Assembly: GCF_014196595.1 (NCBI RefSeq)
Contig: NZ_JACIEA010000002.1
Coordinates: 74,291 to 138,290, forward strand
Direction of reading: 5' to 3'
Source: Sphingorhabdus rigui
GTDB taxonomy: Bacteria > Pseudomonadota > Alphaproteobacteria > Sphingomonadales > Sphingomonadaceae
DNA length: 64,000 bases
Made by a program: the position numbers and the translations under genes. The notes beneath the pieces are model-generated. The model made no database searches. It was given only the letters and a program-made list of their open reading frames with translations, and was not told the origin of the DNA. Below are positions 36,785-45,726 of the stretch, piece by piece. The number at the start of each line of letters is the position of its first letter. Position 1 is the first letter of the stretch.

Positions 36785-38247
36785 GCGAATATATCATTGT
36801 TATCGACGAAGGCACGACATCAACCCGCGCCGTTCTGTTTACCGCCGACGGCACTGCCGTGGATAGCTGCCAGCGCCCGCTGACCCAGCATTACCCGGCG
36901 CCTGGCCTTGTGGAGCATGATGCCGAAGAAATCTGGAAACTGACGCTGGAATGCGCGCAGACCATGGTTGCAAAAGCAGGCGGTGCGGACCGCATTGCGA
37001 GCATTGGCATCACCAACCAGCGCGAAACCATTGTGTTTTGGGACAAGCGCACGGGCAAACCGCTTGCCCCTGCGATTGTATGGCAGGACCGTCGCACGGC
37101 AGACATATGCGCGGCACTGAAGGAACAAGGCGAAGAGTCCGTTGTTCAGGCCAAAACCGGCCTGTTACTCGATCCCTATTTCTCTGGGTCCAAAATCGGC
37201 TGGGCCTTGGAAAACTGGCCACAGCTAAAGGATGTCGGCGCGCATCTCGCGGTTGGCACGGTCGAAAGCTATCTTGTGTTTCGCCTGACGGGCGGCGGCC
37301 ATATCACCGATGCAACCAACGCATCGCGCACAGCGTTGATGGCGATTGGCAGCGGCGGATGGGACGACGGCCTTACCGACCTGTTCGGCGTGCCGCGCGA
37401 CATATTGCCCGAAATAACCGACTGCGCAGGCGATCTTGGCACGACATTGCCGGAACATTTTGGCGGACCCATCCGCATTGCGGGTATGGCGGGGGACCAG
37501 CAAGCCGCCACCATCGGCCAAGGCTGCTTTGCCGTTGGCCAGACCAAGGCAACTTTTGGCACAGGCGCGTTTGTGCTGACGCAAACGGGCACGACATTGC
37601 GCCAGTCGCGCAACCGTCTGCTGTCGACGATCTTATATCAATTGGGTGGCGAGCGGCATTACGCGCTGGAAGGATCGGTATTTGTGGCGGGCAGCCTCGT
37701 CCAATGGCTGCGCGATGATCTGGGCCTTATTGCACACGCGGCGGACACCGAAACACTGGCGCGCAGCGTTGCCGACAATGGCGGCGTATATCTTGTACCC
37801 GCATTGTCGGGCCTTGGCGCGCCACACTGGCGCCCCGATGCGCGGGCAAACATCAGCGGCCTCAGTTTCTCGGCGACCAAGGCGCATGTCGCGCGCGCCG
37901 CGCTGGAGGCAATGGCCCACCAGACCCATGACTTGAAAACAGCATTTGCTGCGGACGGTGCCGATTGGGCGGAACTGCGCATCGACGGTGGCATGGTTGC
38001 CAATGACTGGATGGCACAAGACCTCGCCGACATGCTCGCGATAGATGTTGAACGTCCGGCCTTTGTCGAAACGACGGCACTTGGCGCCGCAATGCTCGCC
38101 GCCGTTGGATGCGGAATATACAAATCGCTTGAGGATGCAGCTGTCATGCGCGGCGGCGTGCAGCGCTTTATACCCAATATGGAAAAGCATGCACGCGACG
38201 CGCGGCTGGCCGGTTGGTCAAACGCGCTTGCGCGTGTTCTTCAATAG
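36781..38247 (+). CDS. glpK: Glycerol kinase
   Basis: 488 residues, FGGY kinase family. Phosphorylates glycerol to glycerol 3-phosphate. Nucleotide/phosphate motif DEGTTSTRAVLF, substrate region TNQRETIVFWDKRTGKPLAPAIVWQDRRT, and the C-terminal LVPALSGLGAPHWRPDARANI typical of GlpK. Start overlaps the symporter stop (ATGA), so the kinase is translationally tied to the transporter. No glpD, glpF or glpR is visible nearby. Confidence 0.93.
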   Translation: MSEYIIVIDEGTTSTRAVLFTADGTAVDSCQRPLTQHYPAPGLVEHDAEEIWKLTLECAQTMVAKAGGADRIASIGITNQRETIVFWDKRTGKPLAPAIVWQDRRTADICAALKEQGEESVVQAKTGLLLDPYFSGSKIGWALENWPQLKDVGAHLAVGTVESYLVFRLTGGGHITDATNASRTALMAIGSGGWDDGLTDLFGVPRDILPEITDCAGDLGTTLPEHFGGPIRIAGMAGDQQAATIGQGCFAVGQTKATFGTGAFVLTQTGTTLRQSRNRLLSTILYQLGGERHYALEGSVFVAGSLVQWLRDDLGLIAHAADTETLARSVADNGGVYLVPALSGLGAPHWRPDARANISGLSFSATKAHVARAALEAMAHQTHDLKTAFAADGADWAELRIDGGMVANDWMAQDLADMLAIDVERPAFVETTALGAAMLAAVGCGIYKSLEDAAVMRGGVQRFIPNMEKHARDARLAGWSNALARVLQ

Positions 38248-38259
38248 TCCAAGTCGCAG

Positions 38260-38276
38260 TTCACAACATCTTAACC
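38260..38276 (+). promoter_or_regulatory. Weak CtrA-like site before the PAS gene
   Basis: TTCA-N7-TTAACC, one mismatch from the CtrA consensus TTAA-N7-TTAA, 57 bases before the ATG. A single near-match found by eye. Confidence 0.25.
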
Positions 38277-38332
38277 ATCTGACTGCAATGTACACCCGCC
38301 CATGTGGCGAACGACATCGACAGGACGAAAAG

Positions 38333-39664
38333 ATGGATAATTTGCACGGATTTGAACCGTTTGGATCGGACCTTGATGCTGATTTGCCCGCTTACACCCT
38401 CTATGAGGACGAAGACGCAGCAATCGAGCCGCCGCCATTCATATCTGGCGACGAACGCCGGATGCAGGTCCGCGCGTATAATTTTTGGACGTCGCAGCTG
38501 CACGACAGAAATTTCCCAAGCATCGAGGAACTCGATCCATCGGCCATCGAAGATTTCCGCGACTATAGCGTTCTTCTCGATTTTACCTCGGGCATCGAAA
38601 ATCCGTCCATTGACTATCTTGGCGATAAATTGCGCGCCGAATGCGGCTTAAGCGCGGGCATCACTTATTTGGATGAAGTCCCCCGCCGCTCGCTCCTGTC
38701 GCGCATTACCGATCATTATCTGCAAATCATTGCCAACCGCGCGCCCATTGGCTTCGAAGCCGAGTTTGTGAACGATAGCGGCAATGTCCTCATGTACCGC
38801 GGCATTTTGCTGCCCTATTCGTCCGACGACGACACGATTGATTTCATTTACGGCGTCATCAACTGGAAAGAAGCCGCGCCTGCAGACATTAGCGGCCCGT
38901 TGCAGACCGAAGTTGAACACGCGCTCGCAGCGTTGCCGCCGCGACAGGGGCATGTCCCTATCTGGGCAGATGCCCCGATGGCGGAGCAGCTTGACGATGC
39001 AGCGCCATGTGATGACGTTGAGGGCGATGAACCCTATCTGCTGCAGACGATAGCGCCCGATGAAAATGCAAGCCTTGCCGACTGGCTGGATGCCGCACGG
39101 CAATGTGCAGAACAGGCCCGCGATGCGGATCTGCGCACGCGCGATGCCTTGTATCAGGCGATTGGACGCGCATACGATTTTGCTTTGATTGCCGCCAATC
39201 ACCCTGCCGATTATGCAGAACTGCTTCATGATGCTGGTCTGAAAGCACAGGAACGCGCGCCATTTACGCCAATCGTTAAGCTGGTTTTTGGCACAGGCTA
39301 TGACAAGACCCGCTTAACCGAATTTGCCACAGCGCTTCAATATGCGCAGCACAATGCCGTTCCGATGGGAACGTTCGCCACTATTCTCGCTGGCTATGAA
39401 GGCGGCTTGAAAGCCATTGTCGCCGCCGAACGTCGCGCCAAGAAAATCGCTGCAGGCATCGAACCGGCCACGGCGGCAGCCGATGACCCACGTGGGCGTT
39501 TGCGTTCGGCGCGCAAGCGTGACCTCAGCGAATTTGCGGGCGCAGGCGACGAATTTGTTCTGCTCGTTGCCCGCCGCGATGCCGATGGTAGCGTTGCGAT
39601 TGTCGGCTCAGTTCAAGGCGACGCCATGTTCACCGAAAAGGCATTGCGTAAAGCCGACGTCTGA
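38333..39664 (+). CDS. PAS_5 (DUF1457) domain protein
   Basis: 443 residues from ATG 38333. N-terminal PAS_5-type domain (about 30-180) with YNFWTSQLHDRNFPSIEELDP and the GILLPYSSDDDTIDFIYGVINW strand pair. An acidic linker and a mostly helical C-terminal half of unknown fold follow. PAS_5 proteins are typical of alphaproteobacteria and some sit in signalling or motility circuits; ligand and output are unknown. Cytoplasmic. Confidence 0.75.
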   Translation: MDNLHGFEPFGSDLDADLPAYTLYEDEDAAIEPPPFISGDERRMQVRAYNFWTSQLHDRNFPSIEELDPSAIEDFRDYSVLLDFTSGIENPSIDYLGDKLRAECGLSAGITYLDEVPRRSLLSRITDHYLQIIANRAPIGFEAEFVNDSGNVLMYRGILLPYSSDDDTIDFIYGVINWKEAAPADISGPLQTEVEHALAALPPRQGHVPIWADAPMAEQLDDAAPCDDVEGDEPYLLQTIAPDENASLADWLDAARQCAEQARDADLRTRDALYQAIGRAYDFALIAANHPADYAELLHDAGLKAQERAPFTPIVKLVFGTGYDKTRLTEFATALQYAQHNAVPMGTFATILAGYEGGLKAIVAAERRAKKIAAGIEPATAAADDPRGRLRSARKRDLSEFAGAGDEFVLLVARRDADGSVAIVGSVQGDAMFTEKALRKADV

Positions 39665-39703
39665 CTTGTTTCACAGGGCATTAATGCTTAACGCGTTGGT
39701 CAG

Positions 39704-40843
39704 ATGACTGACGCCCTTGCCCTTAATTATGCCCAACGCCTGATATCATGCGAAAGCGTGACACCAGCGCAGGGCGCCGTATTTGACGCGCTGGAGGACA
39801 TGCTAAAGCCGTTGGGCTTTCGCGTTGACCGTTTTGTATCGGGCACGGGTGATGACAATCCAGCGCATGGTGCGCCTGTCGAAAATCTGTTTGCCATTCG
39901 CGAATCCGGTGGGCGTCACTTTGCCTTTGCCGGGCATCTTGATGTCGTGCCGCCGGGCGCTGGCTGGGCAAGCGATCCTTTCGTTCCGCAGATAAAGGGC
40001 GATTTACTTCACGGGCGCGGCGCCGTCGATATGAAGGGCAGTATCGCCGCATTCGTTGCGGCATTGCACGAGATACCGGCTGACGCAGGAACAATCAGCC
40101 TGATCATTACGGGCGATGAAGAAGGGCCAGCGATTTACGGCACCCGGGCCTTAATCGATCATATGCACGCGCTGGGCACGATCCCTGATGCCTGCCTTGT
40201 CGGCGAACCCACCAGCGTTAACCGGCTTGGCGACATGATGAAAATCGGACGGCGTGGGTCAGTGAATATGTGGATTTCGGTTGCCGGAACGCAGGGCCAT
40301 GTCGCCTATCCGCATTTGGCCGATAACCCCATTCCAAAGCTCGTGGCGATATTGTCCGAGATCGAAGCGATTTCATTGGACGCGGGCACAGACTGGTTCC
40401 AGCCAAGCAATATTGAGATCACGGACCTGGCTGTCGGCAATAAAGCGACCAACGTCATTCCGGCTAAGGCAGAAGCCCGATTGTCGATCCGTTTCAACGA
40501 CCTGCAAAACGGCGAGGCGCTTGTTGCGCGGATGCAAGAGCTTGTCGAAAAGGGCGGCGGCACTTTAACCGCCATGATTTCGGGCGAAGCGTTCTTGACC
40601 CCGCCGGGCGAACTGTCCGCGGCCATTTCGGAGGCTGTCGAGGGCGTTATGGGCATTACGCCTGAACCATCGACCACGGGCGGAACTTCCGATGCGCGGT
40701 TCCTGACGAAAATCTGCCCAGTTGTTGAATTCGGGCTGTGCAACGCAACGATGCATAAGTTGGACGAGGCGGTGGCCATTGCGGACCTCACCGCGCTTAC
40801 GGAAATCTACCGTCGCGTCGCGATCCGGATGCTTGGCAGCTAG
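39704..40843 (+). CDS. dapE: Succinyl-diaminopimelate desuccinylase
   Basis: Lysine and peptidoglycan precursor pathway: N-succinyl-LL-diaminopimelate to LL-diaminopimelate. 379 residues, M20 zinc peptidase family: metal-site blocks FAGHLDVVPPG and HGRGAVDMKGSIAAF, catalytic TGDEEGPA, C-terminal GGTSDARF. The TAG stop is inside the terminator stem. dapB is at 59.8 kb. Confidence 0.95.
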   Translation: MTDALALNYAQRLISCESVTPAQGAVFDALEDMLKPLGFRVDRFVSGTGDDNPAHGAPVENLFAIRESGGRHFAFAGHLDVVPPGAGWASDPFVPQIKGDLLHGRGAVDMKGSIAAFVAALHEIPADAGTISLIITGDEEGPAIYGTRALIDHMHALGTIPDACLVGEPTSVNRLGDMMKIGRRGSVNMWISVAGTQGHVAYPHLADNPIPKLVAILSEIEAISLDAGTDWFQPSNIEITDLAVGNKATNVIPAKAEARLSIRFNDLQNGEALVARMQELVEKGGGTLTAMISGEAFLTPPGELSAAISEAVEGVMGITPEPSTTGGTSDARFLTKICPVVEFGLCNATMHKLDEAVAIADLTALTEIYRRVAIRMLGS

Positions 40844-40861
40844 GGTCAGGCCCTAGCTTTT
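40839..40861 (+). terminator. Rho-independent terminator of dapE, with both stop codons in the stem
   Basis: Perfect seven-base-pair stem GCTAGGG / CCCTAGC with loop TCAGG, followed by TTTT. The left TAG is the dapE stop, and the complementary TAG is the stop of the convergent Smr gene. The core also matches the TAGGGTCA motif seen at 6571 and 51757. Confidence 0.75.
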
Positions 40862-41407
40862 CAGCATGATATACAGCGCGCCTGCCCCGCCATGCCGGGG
40901 ATGCGCGTTGCGGACAGCAGAGATGCTCCTTGCGTGTCGTGACGCCGCCAGCCAATCGCGCACAACCGCGGCAATCGCGCCCCTGCCCTGACCACTTGCG
41001 CGATCATGCGCGCGTTGCTTGCCAGTCACCAACAGGACGACCTTCATCCTTTGCGCTATCGCCTGTTCAAGCGCCCCGTCGAGCCGGGCATAGGCACCGG
41101 ACAATGACGCGTCATGCAAATCCACACTGACATCGGGCATGATACTGCCGCGCGTGATCCGTCGGTCCCAATGGCCATCCAGATTGTGCGGAACAGGCGC
41201 AATCTTGCTTTGCGGTGCCGGAGCAATCTTCGCAGGTTCGCTACGTATCGGCTTGGGCTTGGCATTCAGATGCTTGGCCAAGAGCGCTTTGTCCGACGCG
41301 GCCGCAACCACAGGCTGCGCCTTTGGCTTGGTTGCGTGCATGGGGCTAACTGTGGCGACAACTTTCCCCCACAGCGCCTTTTCATTGCTGTCCAAATGCC
41401 GCGCCAT
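40853..41407 (-). CDS. Smr-domain protein
   Basis: About 184 residues from ATG 41407, 7 bases after mltA; a TTG at 41425 is possible. N-terminal basic, Ala/Pro/Lys-rich linker (about 1-90), then a C-terminal Smr domain with the VDLHDASLSGAYARLD motif and TGKQRAHDRASGQGRGAI. Smr domains are DNA/RNA endonuclease-like (MutS2, SmrA/B); the role of this short alphaproteobacterial form is unknown. Confidence 0.88.
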   Translation of the reverse strand: MARHLDSNEKALWGKVVATVSPMHATKPKAQPVVAAASDKALLAKHLNAKPKPIRSEPAKIAPAPQSKIAPVPHNLDGHWDRRITRGSIMPDVSVDLHDASLSGAYARLDGALEQAIAQRMKVVLLVTGKQRAHDRASGQGRGAIAAVVRDWLAASRHARSISAVRNAHPRHGGAGALYIMLKS

Positions 41408-41414
41408 GGCGAAT

Positions 41415-42665
41415 TTATAGTCCAAGCCGGGTGACTGCCGCCTTGGGTAGGAAAATCAGCGCCGCGCCGCGTGCTGCCATACCGCCAGCGATGGCACGTG
41501 CCCGGTCACCGGCACCCCAAAATGTATCAATCCGGTTTGCGCCCTTAATTGCGCCGCCGGTATCTTGCGCCACCCAGATGCCATTTGGTTCGGCACGGTC
41601 CATCGACAGCCACAGTGGCGCGCCGAGCGGGATAAACTTGACGTCGACGGCGACGCTTGCTTCGCCCACGACCGGATAGCCCATTGCACCAAGCGGCCCA
41701 GCGCCGGTCAGTTCACGGAAAAACACGAAACTCTTATTTTCCTGCATGACTTTGCGGCCCTCTTCGGGATTGGCACGCAGATAGGCCACAATACCCTGCA
41801 TCGAACCATCGGTGATGAGGCCGCGATCCTTCATCAACCGGCCAATGCCGGTGTAACCACGCCCGTTTTGGCTTTCATAGCCAATACGCATCACGCCGCC
41901 ATCGGGCAGCCTGAGCCGCCCTGACCCCTGAATTTGCAGGAAGAAAAATTCGATGGCATCATTTGCATATGCGATTTCAAGGTCGCGACCCGTCAAAGAG
42001 CCACCTTCAATCGCGGCACGGTCATCATATTGCACCAACTTGGTGCCACTGACTTTACCCCGGATATTCTTGCCCTTTAAATCATCGGAAAACAGCCCAA
42101 GGTCGACATCAATCAGGTCCGATGGCCGTTTGTAGATCGGCACTTCACAACCGGCCTGCCGCGTGCGGCAACCTGCGATCTCGGGTTCATAATAGCCTGT
42201 GGCGAACGCCTTGCCGTCACCGACTTGCACAGCGTCCATATAGGCCGCGAAGAAGGATATCGCGTCACCCGTCCATGTTTTTACAGCGTCGCAGGCGGGA
42301 ACCCAGTCGGCACCTTGCGTAAGGCCGCTGCTGTCATTCCGCCCAACGAGGCCGGGGCAGCTGGTGCGAAAACTATCCATGGCAAGCGTTGCCTTGCGGG
42401 CATCGACCTGCAGCGATCCAATTTCTGGCCCACGCACGACGCCCAAGCTCGCCGCAGTCGAACCGTCGCCTGTCGGAACGGGCGCAGCCAACGTTGCCTC
42501 AGGCGTGGATGGAATAGGCTTAGCGGCCTTTTCCGGCAGACGGGCATCAGGCGATGGACGTGATGCGCCCGTCGATGCGGTCGGCACCCCATTTGGGATG
42601 AGGCCGCCCGAACAAGCGGACAGGGTAAGAGCGGATAAGCCTAAGGCAAAAAGGGCGCGTTTCAT
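41415..42665 (-). CDS. mltA: Membrane-bound lytic murein transglycosylase A
   Basis: 416 residues. Lipoprotein signal with lipobox LSAC (about residue 18), Ala/Pro-rich spacer, MltA domain with FATGYYEPEIAG, then the C-terminal 3D domain whose aspartates appear in VAQDTGGAIKGANRIDTFWG. Cleaves peptidoglycan glycan strands to 1,6-anhydro products at the outer membrane. Between Smr and the Tim44-like gene, a standard alphaproteobacterial order. Confidence 0.93.
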   Translation of the reverse strand: MKRALFALGLSALTLSACSGGLIPNGVPTASTGASRPSPDARLPEKAAKPIPSTPEATLAAPVPTGDGSTAASLGVVRGPEIGSLQVDARKATLAMDSFRTSCPGLVGRNDSSGLTQGADWVPACDAVKTWTGDAISFFAAYMDAVQVGDGKAFATGYYEPEIAGCRTRQAGCEVPIYKRPSDLIDVDLGLFSDDLKGKNIRGKVSGTKLVQYDDRAAIEGGSLTGRDLEIAYANDAIEFFFLQIQGSGRLRLPDGGVMRIGYESQNGRGYTGIGRLMKDRGLITDGSMQGIVAYLRANPEEGRKVMQENKSFVFFRELTGAGPLGAMGYPVVGEASVAVDVKFIPLGAPLWLSMDRAEPNGIWVAQDTGGAIKGANRIDTFWGAGDRARAIAGGMAARGAALIFLPKAAVTRLGL

Positions 42666-42677
42666 CGCCCGGGTGAA

Positions 42678-43337
42678 TCAGACCGAGTCGGTTTCGTCAA
42701 GCTTCCAGTTGCGGCCGGTTGACTTAACATCGCGCATAAAGGTCCAGACATCATGCGTTTCAACAGCGTCGGTCATCGAACCGCCGATGATGTTTCCATC
42801 GGCATCCTTCACCATCGCGGCTATGTCTGCATCAAACCGAACGGTAACACGTGCCATTGGATGGTCGTAGCTTGCATCCACAACACGCACTTCGTCGATC
42901 CGCACCAAGCGATTGGCCAATGTCTCACCGCGCGCTTCGCGACCATCAATGGCCTCCGCAAAGCTGTCAAATACATCATCGTCGCACAGGAAACGCAGCG
43001 CTTCCTTGTCACCACGCCAATAAGCCTCCAGCACCATTTTATAGGCGGATTTCGATCCTTCTACGAACAGCCCGAGGTCAAAGCTCCGGTCCGCATTGGC
43101 AATTGCCTTGATGCCGCTTTGCGCAGCCATATCGACATTTGAGATGTCATTCACAGGAATGGCCACTGCGGCATCACTGCCTGCCGCAGGCTGGCGCAGC
43201 ATAGGCTGGGCTGTCGTTTCAATCGGACGGCGGGCAACGGGCTCCTGTTCGTGACCCGTGCGTTTACCAAGCACCGAGTAAAGCCGAAGGCCGAGGAACG
43301 CTGCAACAAGAGCAAGCAATACAATAGTGAACGTCAC
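42678..43337 (-). CDS. Tim44/TimA-like membrane-anchored protein
   Basis: 219 residues from a GTG at 43337, placed just after GGAGG; a TTG at 43355 would add six residues. One N-terminal span (about 2-20) followed by LRLYSVLGKRTGHEQEP. C-terminal Tim44-like domain (about 80-218) with YWRGDKEALRFLCDDDVFDSF. Related to the matrix domain of mitochondrial Tim44; the bacterial role is unclear. Divergent from secB. Confidence 0.88.
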   Translation of the reverse strand: MTFTIVLLALVAAFLGLRLYSVLGKRTGHEQEPVARRPIETTAQPMLRQPAAGSDAAVAIPVNDISNVDMAAQSGIKAIANADRSFDLGLFVEGSKSAYKMVLEAYWRGDKEALRFLCDDDVFDSFAEAIDGREARGETLANRLVRIDEVRVVDASYDHPMARVTVRFDADIAAMVKDADGNIIGGSMTDAVETHDVWTFMRDVKSTGRNWKLDETDSV

Positions 43338-43536
43338 AACGCCTCCATGCGCCAAATAAGTCCGGCATATAATTTAGATGCTGGGGAATATCGCCCATCC
43401 AGCTCCGCCTCAATACCATATAAGCACTAATGCCGAGGGTTCAAAGGGCTTTACCCAAAGAAAAGTGCGGCTTGCCGCATGTGCAACAATGATTGCCCTT
43501 TGTCGGTCACCCTGCTAGGCGCGACGGCCATAAGGG

Positions 43537-43552
43537 GACGCCATTTGGCGTC
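43537..43552 (+). other. Hairpin in the secB leader
   Basis: Perfect six-base-pair stem GACGCC / GGCGTC with loop ATTT, 31 bases before the secB ATG and without a T run. It could be a leader structure or chance. Another hairpin TGCGGC-TT-GCCGCA lies further upstream. Confidence 0.3.
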
Positions 43553-43583
43553 TATGACAATCAATAGGAAAGCACGACATCAC

Positions 43584-44093
43584 ATGGCTGACGAAGCAGG
43601 CACCATCGTTTCCGAAAATGTAAAAGCCAATGGCGCAGATACCGCACCTGCAGTGGGTATGTTGAACCAGTATATCAAGGACTTGTCGGTAGAAAACCCA
43701 CATGCCCCGCATAGCTTTAACTGGGACGTGACCCCGCAAATCGACGTCCAAGTGAACATTCTGGCCAATGCCATCACGGATGAAGTGCACGAAATCACCT
43801 TGAAACTCGCGGTCAAAGCCGAAAGCGACAATGGCGTCCATTTCTCGGTCGAACTCGAATACGGCACGCTGTTTGGTTTGCGCAATGTCAGCGACGAGCA
43901 AGCGCACCCGTTCCTTTTCGGTGAGGCGCCGCGTTTGATGTTCCCATTTGCACGCCGGATTGTTGCCGATGCCGTTCGCGATGCAGGCTATCCGCCGCTC
44001 GTTCTCGAACCGATCGATTTCAACGCATTGTATATCCAGCAGCTCACGCAAGCACAGCAGATGGCAGAAACGCAGCCTGCAGGCGAAGCCTGA
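43584..44093 (+). CDS. secB: Protein-export chaperone SecB
   Basis: 169 residues from ATG 43584. Cytoplasmic tetrameric chaperone that keeps preproteins unfolded and passes them to SecA. Core YIKDLSVENPHAP and GLRNVSDEQAHPFLFGEAPRLMFPFARRIV match the family. Alphaproteobacterial-type N-terminal extension. Followed by murJ and trpS. Confidence 0.95.
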   Translation: MADEAGTIVSENVKANGADTAPAVGMLNQYIKDLSVENPHAPHSFNWDVTPQIDVQVNILANAITDEVHEITLKLAVKAESDNGVHFSVELEYGTLFGLRNVSDEQAHPFLFGEAPRLMFPFARRIVADAVRDAGYPPLVLEPIDFNALYIQQLTQAQQMAETQPAGEA

Positions 44094-44116
44094 AGCTGAA
44101 GGCACCAGGTGAACAT

Positions 44117-45721
44117 ATGAGCCTGGTTCGAAACAGCATTACCATTGGGGGGCTGACTTTGGTCAGCCGCGTGCTTGGTCTTGTGCGCGATATGTTGATG
44201 GCGCGCTACGTCGGTGCGGGGCTTGCGTCCGACGCGTTTCTGATTGCGTGGCGGCTGCCCAACCTGTTTCGTGCATTGTTCGCCGAAGGCGCCTTTGCTG
44301 CCGTTTTTGTCCCTCTGTTCAACAAGAAAATGACCGAGGCTGAACGCGAAAAGGCGCAATCGGGCCTTACCGCCGCGCGCACATTCGCGAGCCAAGTGCT
44401 GTCCGTGCTGTTTCCATTTCTGGTGCTGTTCACAGGCGTCATGATGTTGGCAGCGGGGCCGGTTGTCTGGGCCATGACCGGCGGGTTTCCCGATGGCGGG
44501 CCCGAGAAATTTGCGCTTGCACGCCATCTGACGATTATCACTTTTCCCTATCTCGCGCTCATCTCGTTGGTGTCGCTGCTTGGCGGCATATTGAATTCGC
44601 TGAACCGTTTCTGGGTCAATGCCGCCGCGCCGATATTGCTGAATATCTGCATGATTATCGCGCTCATCTTCTTCCGTGGTGACAGCGAAGTTGAAACGGC
44701 GGTTACCCAAGCCATTGCGGTTACGGTATCCGGCGCACTCCAATTGCTGTGGCTGATGTGGGCGTGCCACCGCGCAGGGGCTAGCCTGAAGCTTGCATGG
44801 CCGCGCCTAACGCCCGACGTAAAACTGATGCTCGCCTTGATTGCGCCTGCCGCGATTGGCCAAGGCGCTATTCAATTCAACCTTCTGATCTCAACATCGC
44901 TCGCGGCGCGGTTCTTGCCAGAAGGGTCGGTATCATGGCTCTATTATGCCGACCGTTTGAACCAGCTGCCATTGGGATTGATTGGCATCGCAATTGGTAC
45001 CGCGATCCTGCCTGCGCTTTCGCGGCAAATCGCCGGAGCCGATAGCAAGGCAGCGTCCGACACGCAAAATCGTGCCGTTGAACTGGCATTGTTCTTTGCC
45101 ATGCCGGCAACGGCGGCCCTGATCGTTTCGGCGATACCAATCGTCCATGGTATATTTGAACATGGCGCGTTCACCGCGGCCGACACGCGGGGGACAGCCG
45201 CTGTCCTGATGGCTTTTTCCGCCGGCGTACCGGCTTATGTCCTCATTAAGGTGCTGACACCCGGATTTTACGCGCGCAGCGACACCAAAACGCCGCTGCG
45301 GTTGGCGCTGTGGTCGATGTTGGTGAACCTTATCGGTAACCTCATTCTCATTTGGCCGCTCGCACATATCGGCGTTGGCGTTGCGACCGCGATATCAGCC
45401 TGGGTCAATGTCGCCTTGCTATGGTTCACCTTGCGCAAACGCGGGCATATCGCGGTCGATGCGCGGCTCAAGCAAAAGGCATGGCGCATTGTTCTGGCCG
45501 CAGCATTGATGGGCGTCGCACTGTTTTTCGGCAATGAAATCATTGAAGACCAATTGGGCACGGGATTGTGGCGACGCATCGCTGTGCTGTCAGTTCTCGT
45601 CAGCGCTGGCGGCGCTGTATATGCGCTGGCCATATTGCTTTTCGGCGCTTACCGAATTCAAGAATTAAAATCCCTGTTCCGCAGGCGTGCAGCATCGCCC
45701 GCGGCCAATATAAGCGAGTAA
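44117..45721 (+). CDS. murJ: Lipid II flippase MurJ
   Basis: 534 residues, about 14 membrane spans, MVF family. Moves lipid II across the inner membrane for peptidoglycan synthesis. Motifs: TLVSRVLGLVRDMLMA at the start, RLPNLFRALFAEGAFAAVFVP, and the SWLYYADRLNQLPLGLIGIA segment. 23 bases after secB and 5 before trpS. Confidence 0.95.
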   Translation: MSLVRNSITIGGLTLVSRVLGLVRDMLMARYVGAGLASDAFLIAWRLPNLFRALFAEGAFAAVFVPLFNKKMTEAEREKAQSGLTAARTFASQVLSVLFPFLVLFTGVMMLAAGPVVWAMTGGFPDGGPEKFALARHLTIITFPYLALISLVSLLGGILNSLNRFWVNAAAPILLNICMIIALIFFRGDSEVETAVTQAIAVTVSGALQLLWLMWACHRAGASLKLAWPRLTPDVKLMLALIAPAAIGQGAIQFNLLISTSLAARFLPEGSVSWLYYADRLNQLPLGLIGIAIGTAILPALSRQIAGADSKAASDTQNRAVELALFFAMPATAALIVSAIPIVHGIFEHGAFTAADTRGTAAVLMAFSAGVPAYVLIKVLTPGFYARSDTKTPLRLALWSMLVNLIGNLILIWPLAHIGVGVATAISAWVNVALLWFTLRKRGHIAVDARLKQKAWRIVLAAALMGVALFFGNEIIEDQLGTGLWRRIAVLSVLVSAGGAVYALAILLFGAYRIQELKSLFRRRAASPAANISE

Positions 45722-45726
45722 TCATC

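Noticed and set aside
38045-38332. N-terminal extension of the PAS protein into glpK
   Set aside because: This is glpK in another frame; ATG 38333 gives a normal N-terminus.
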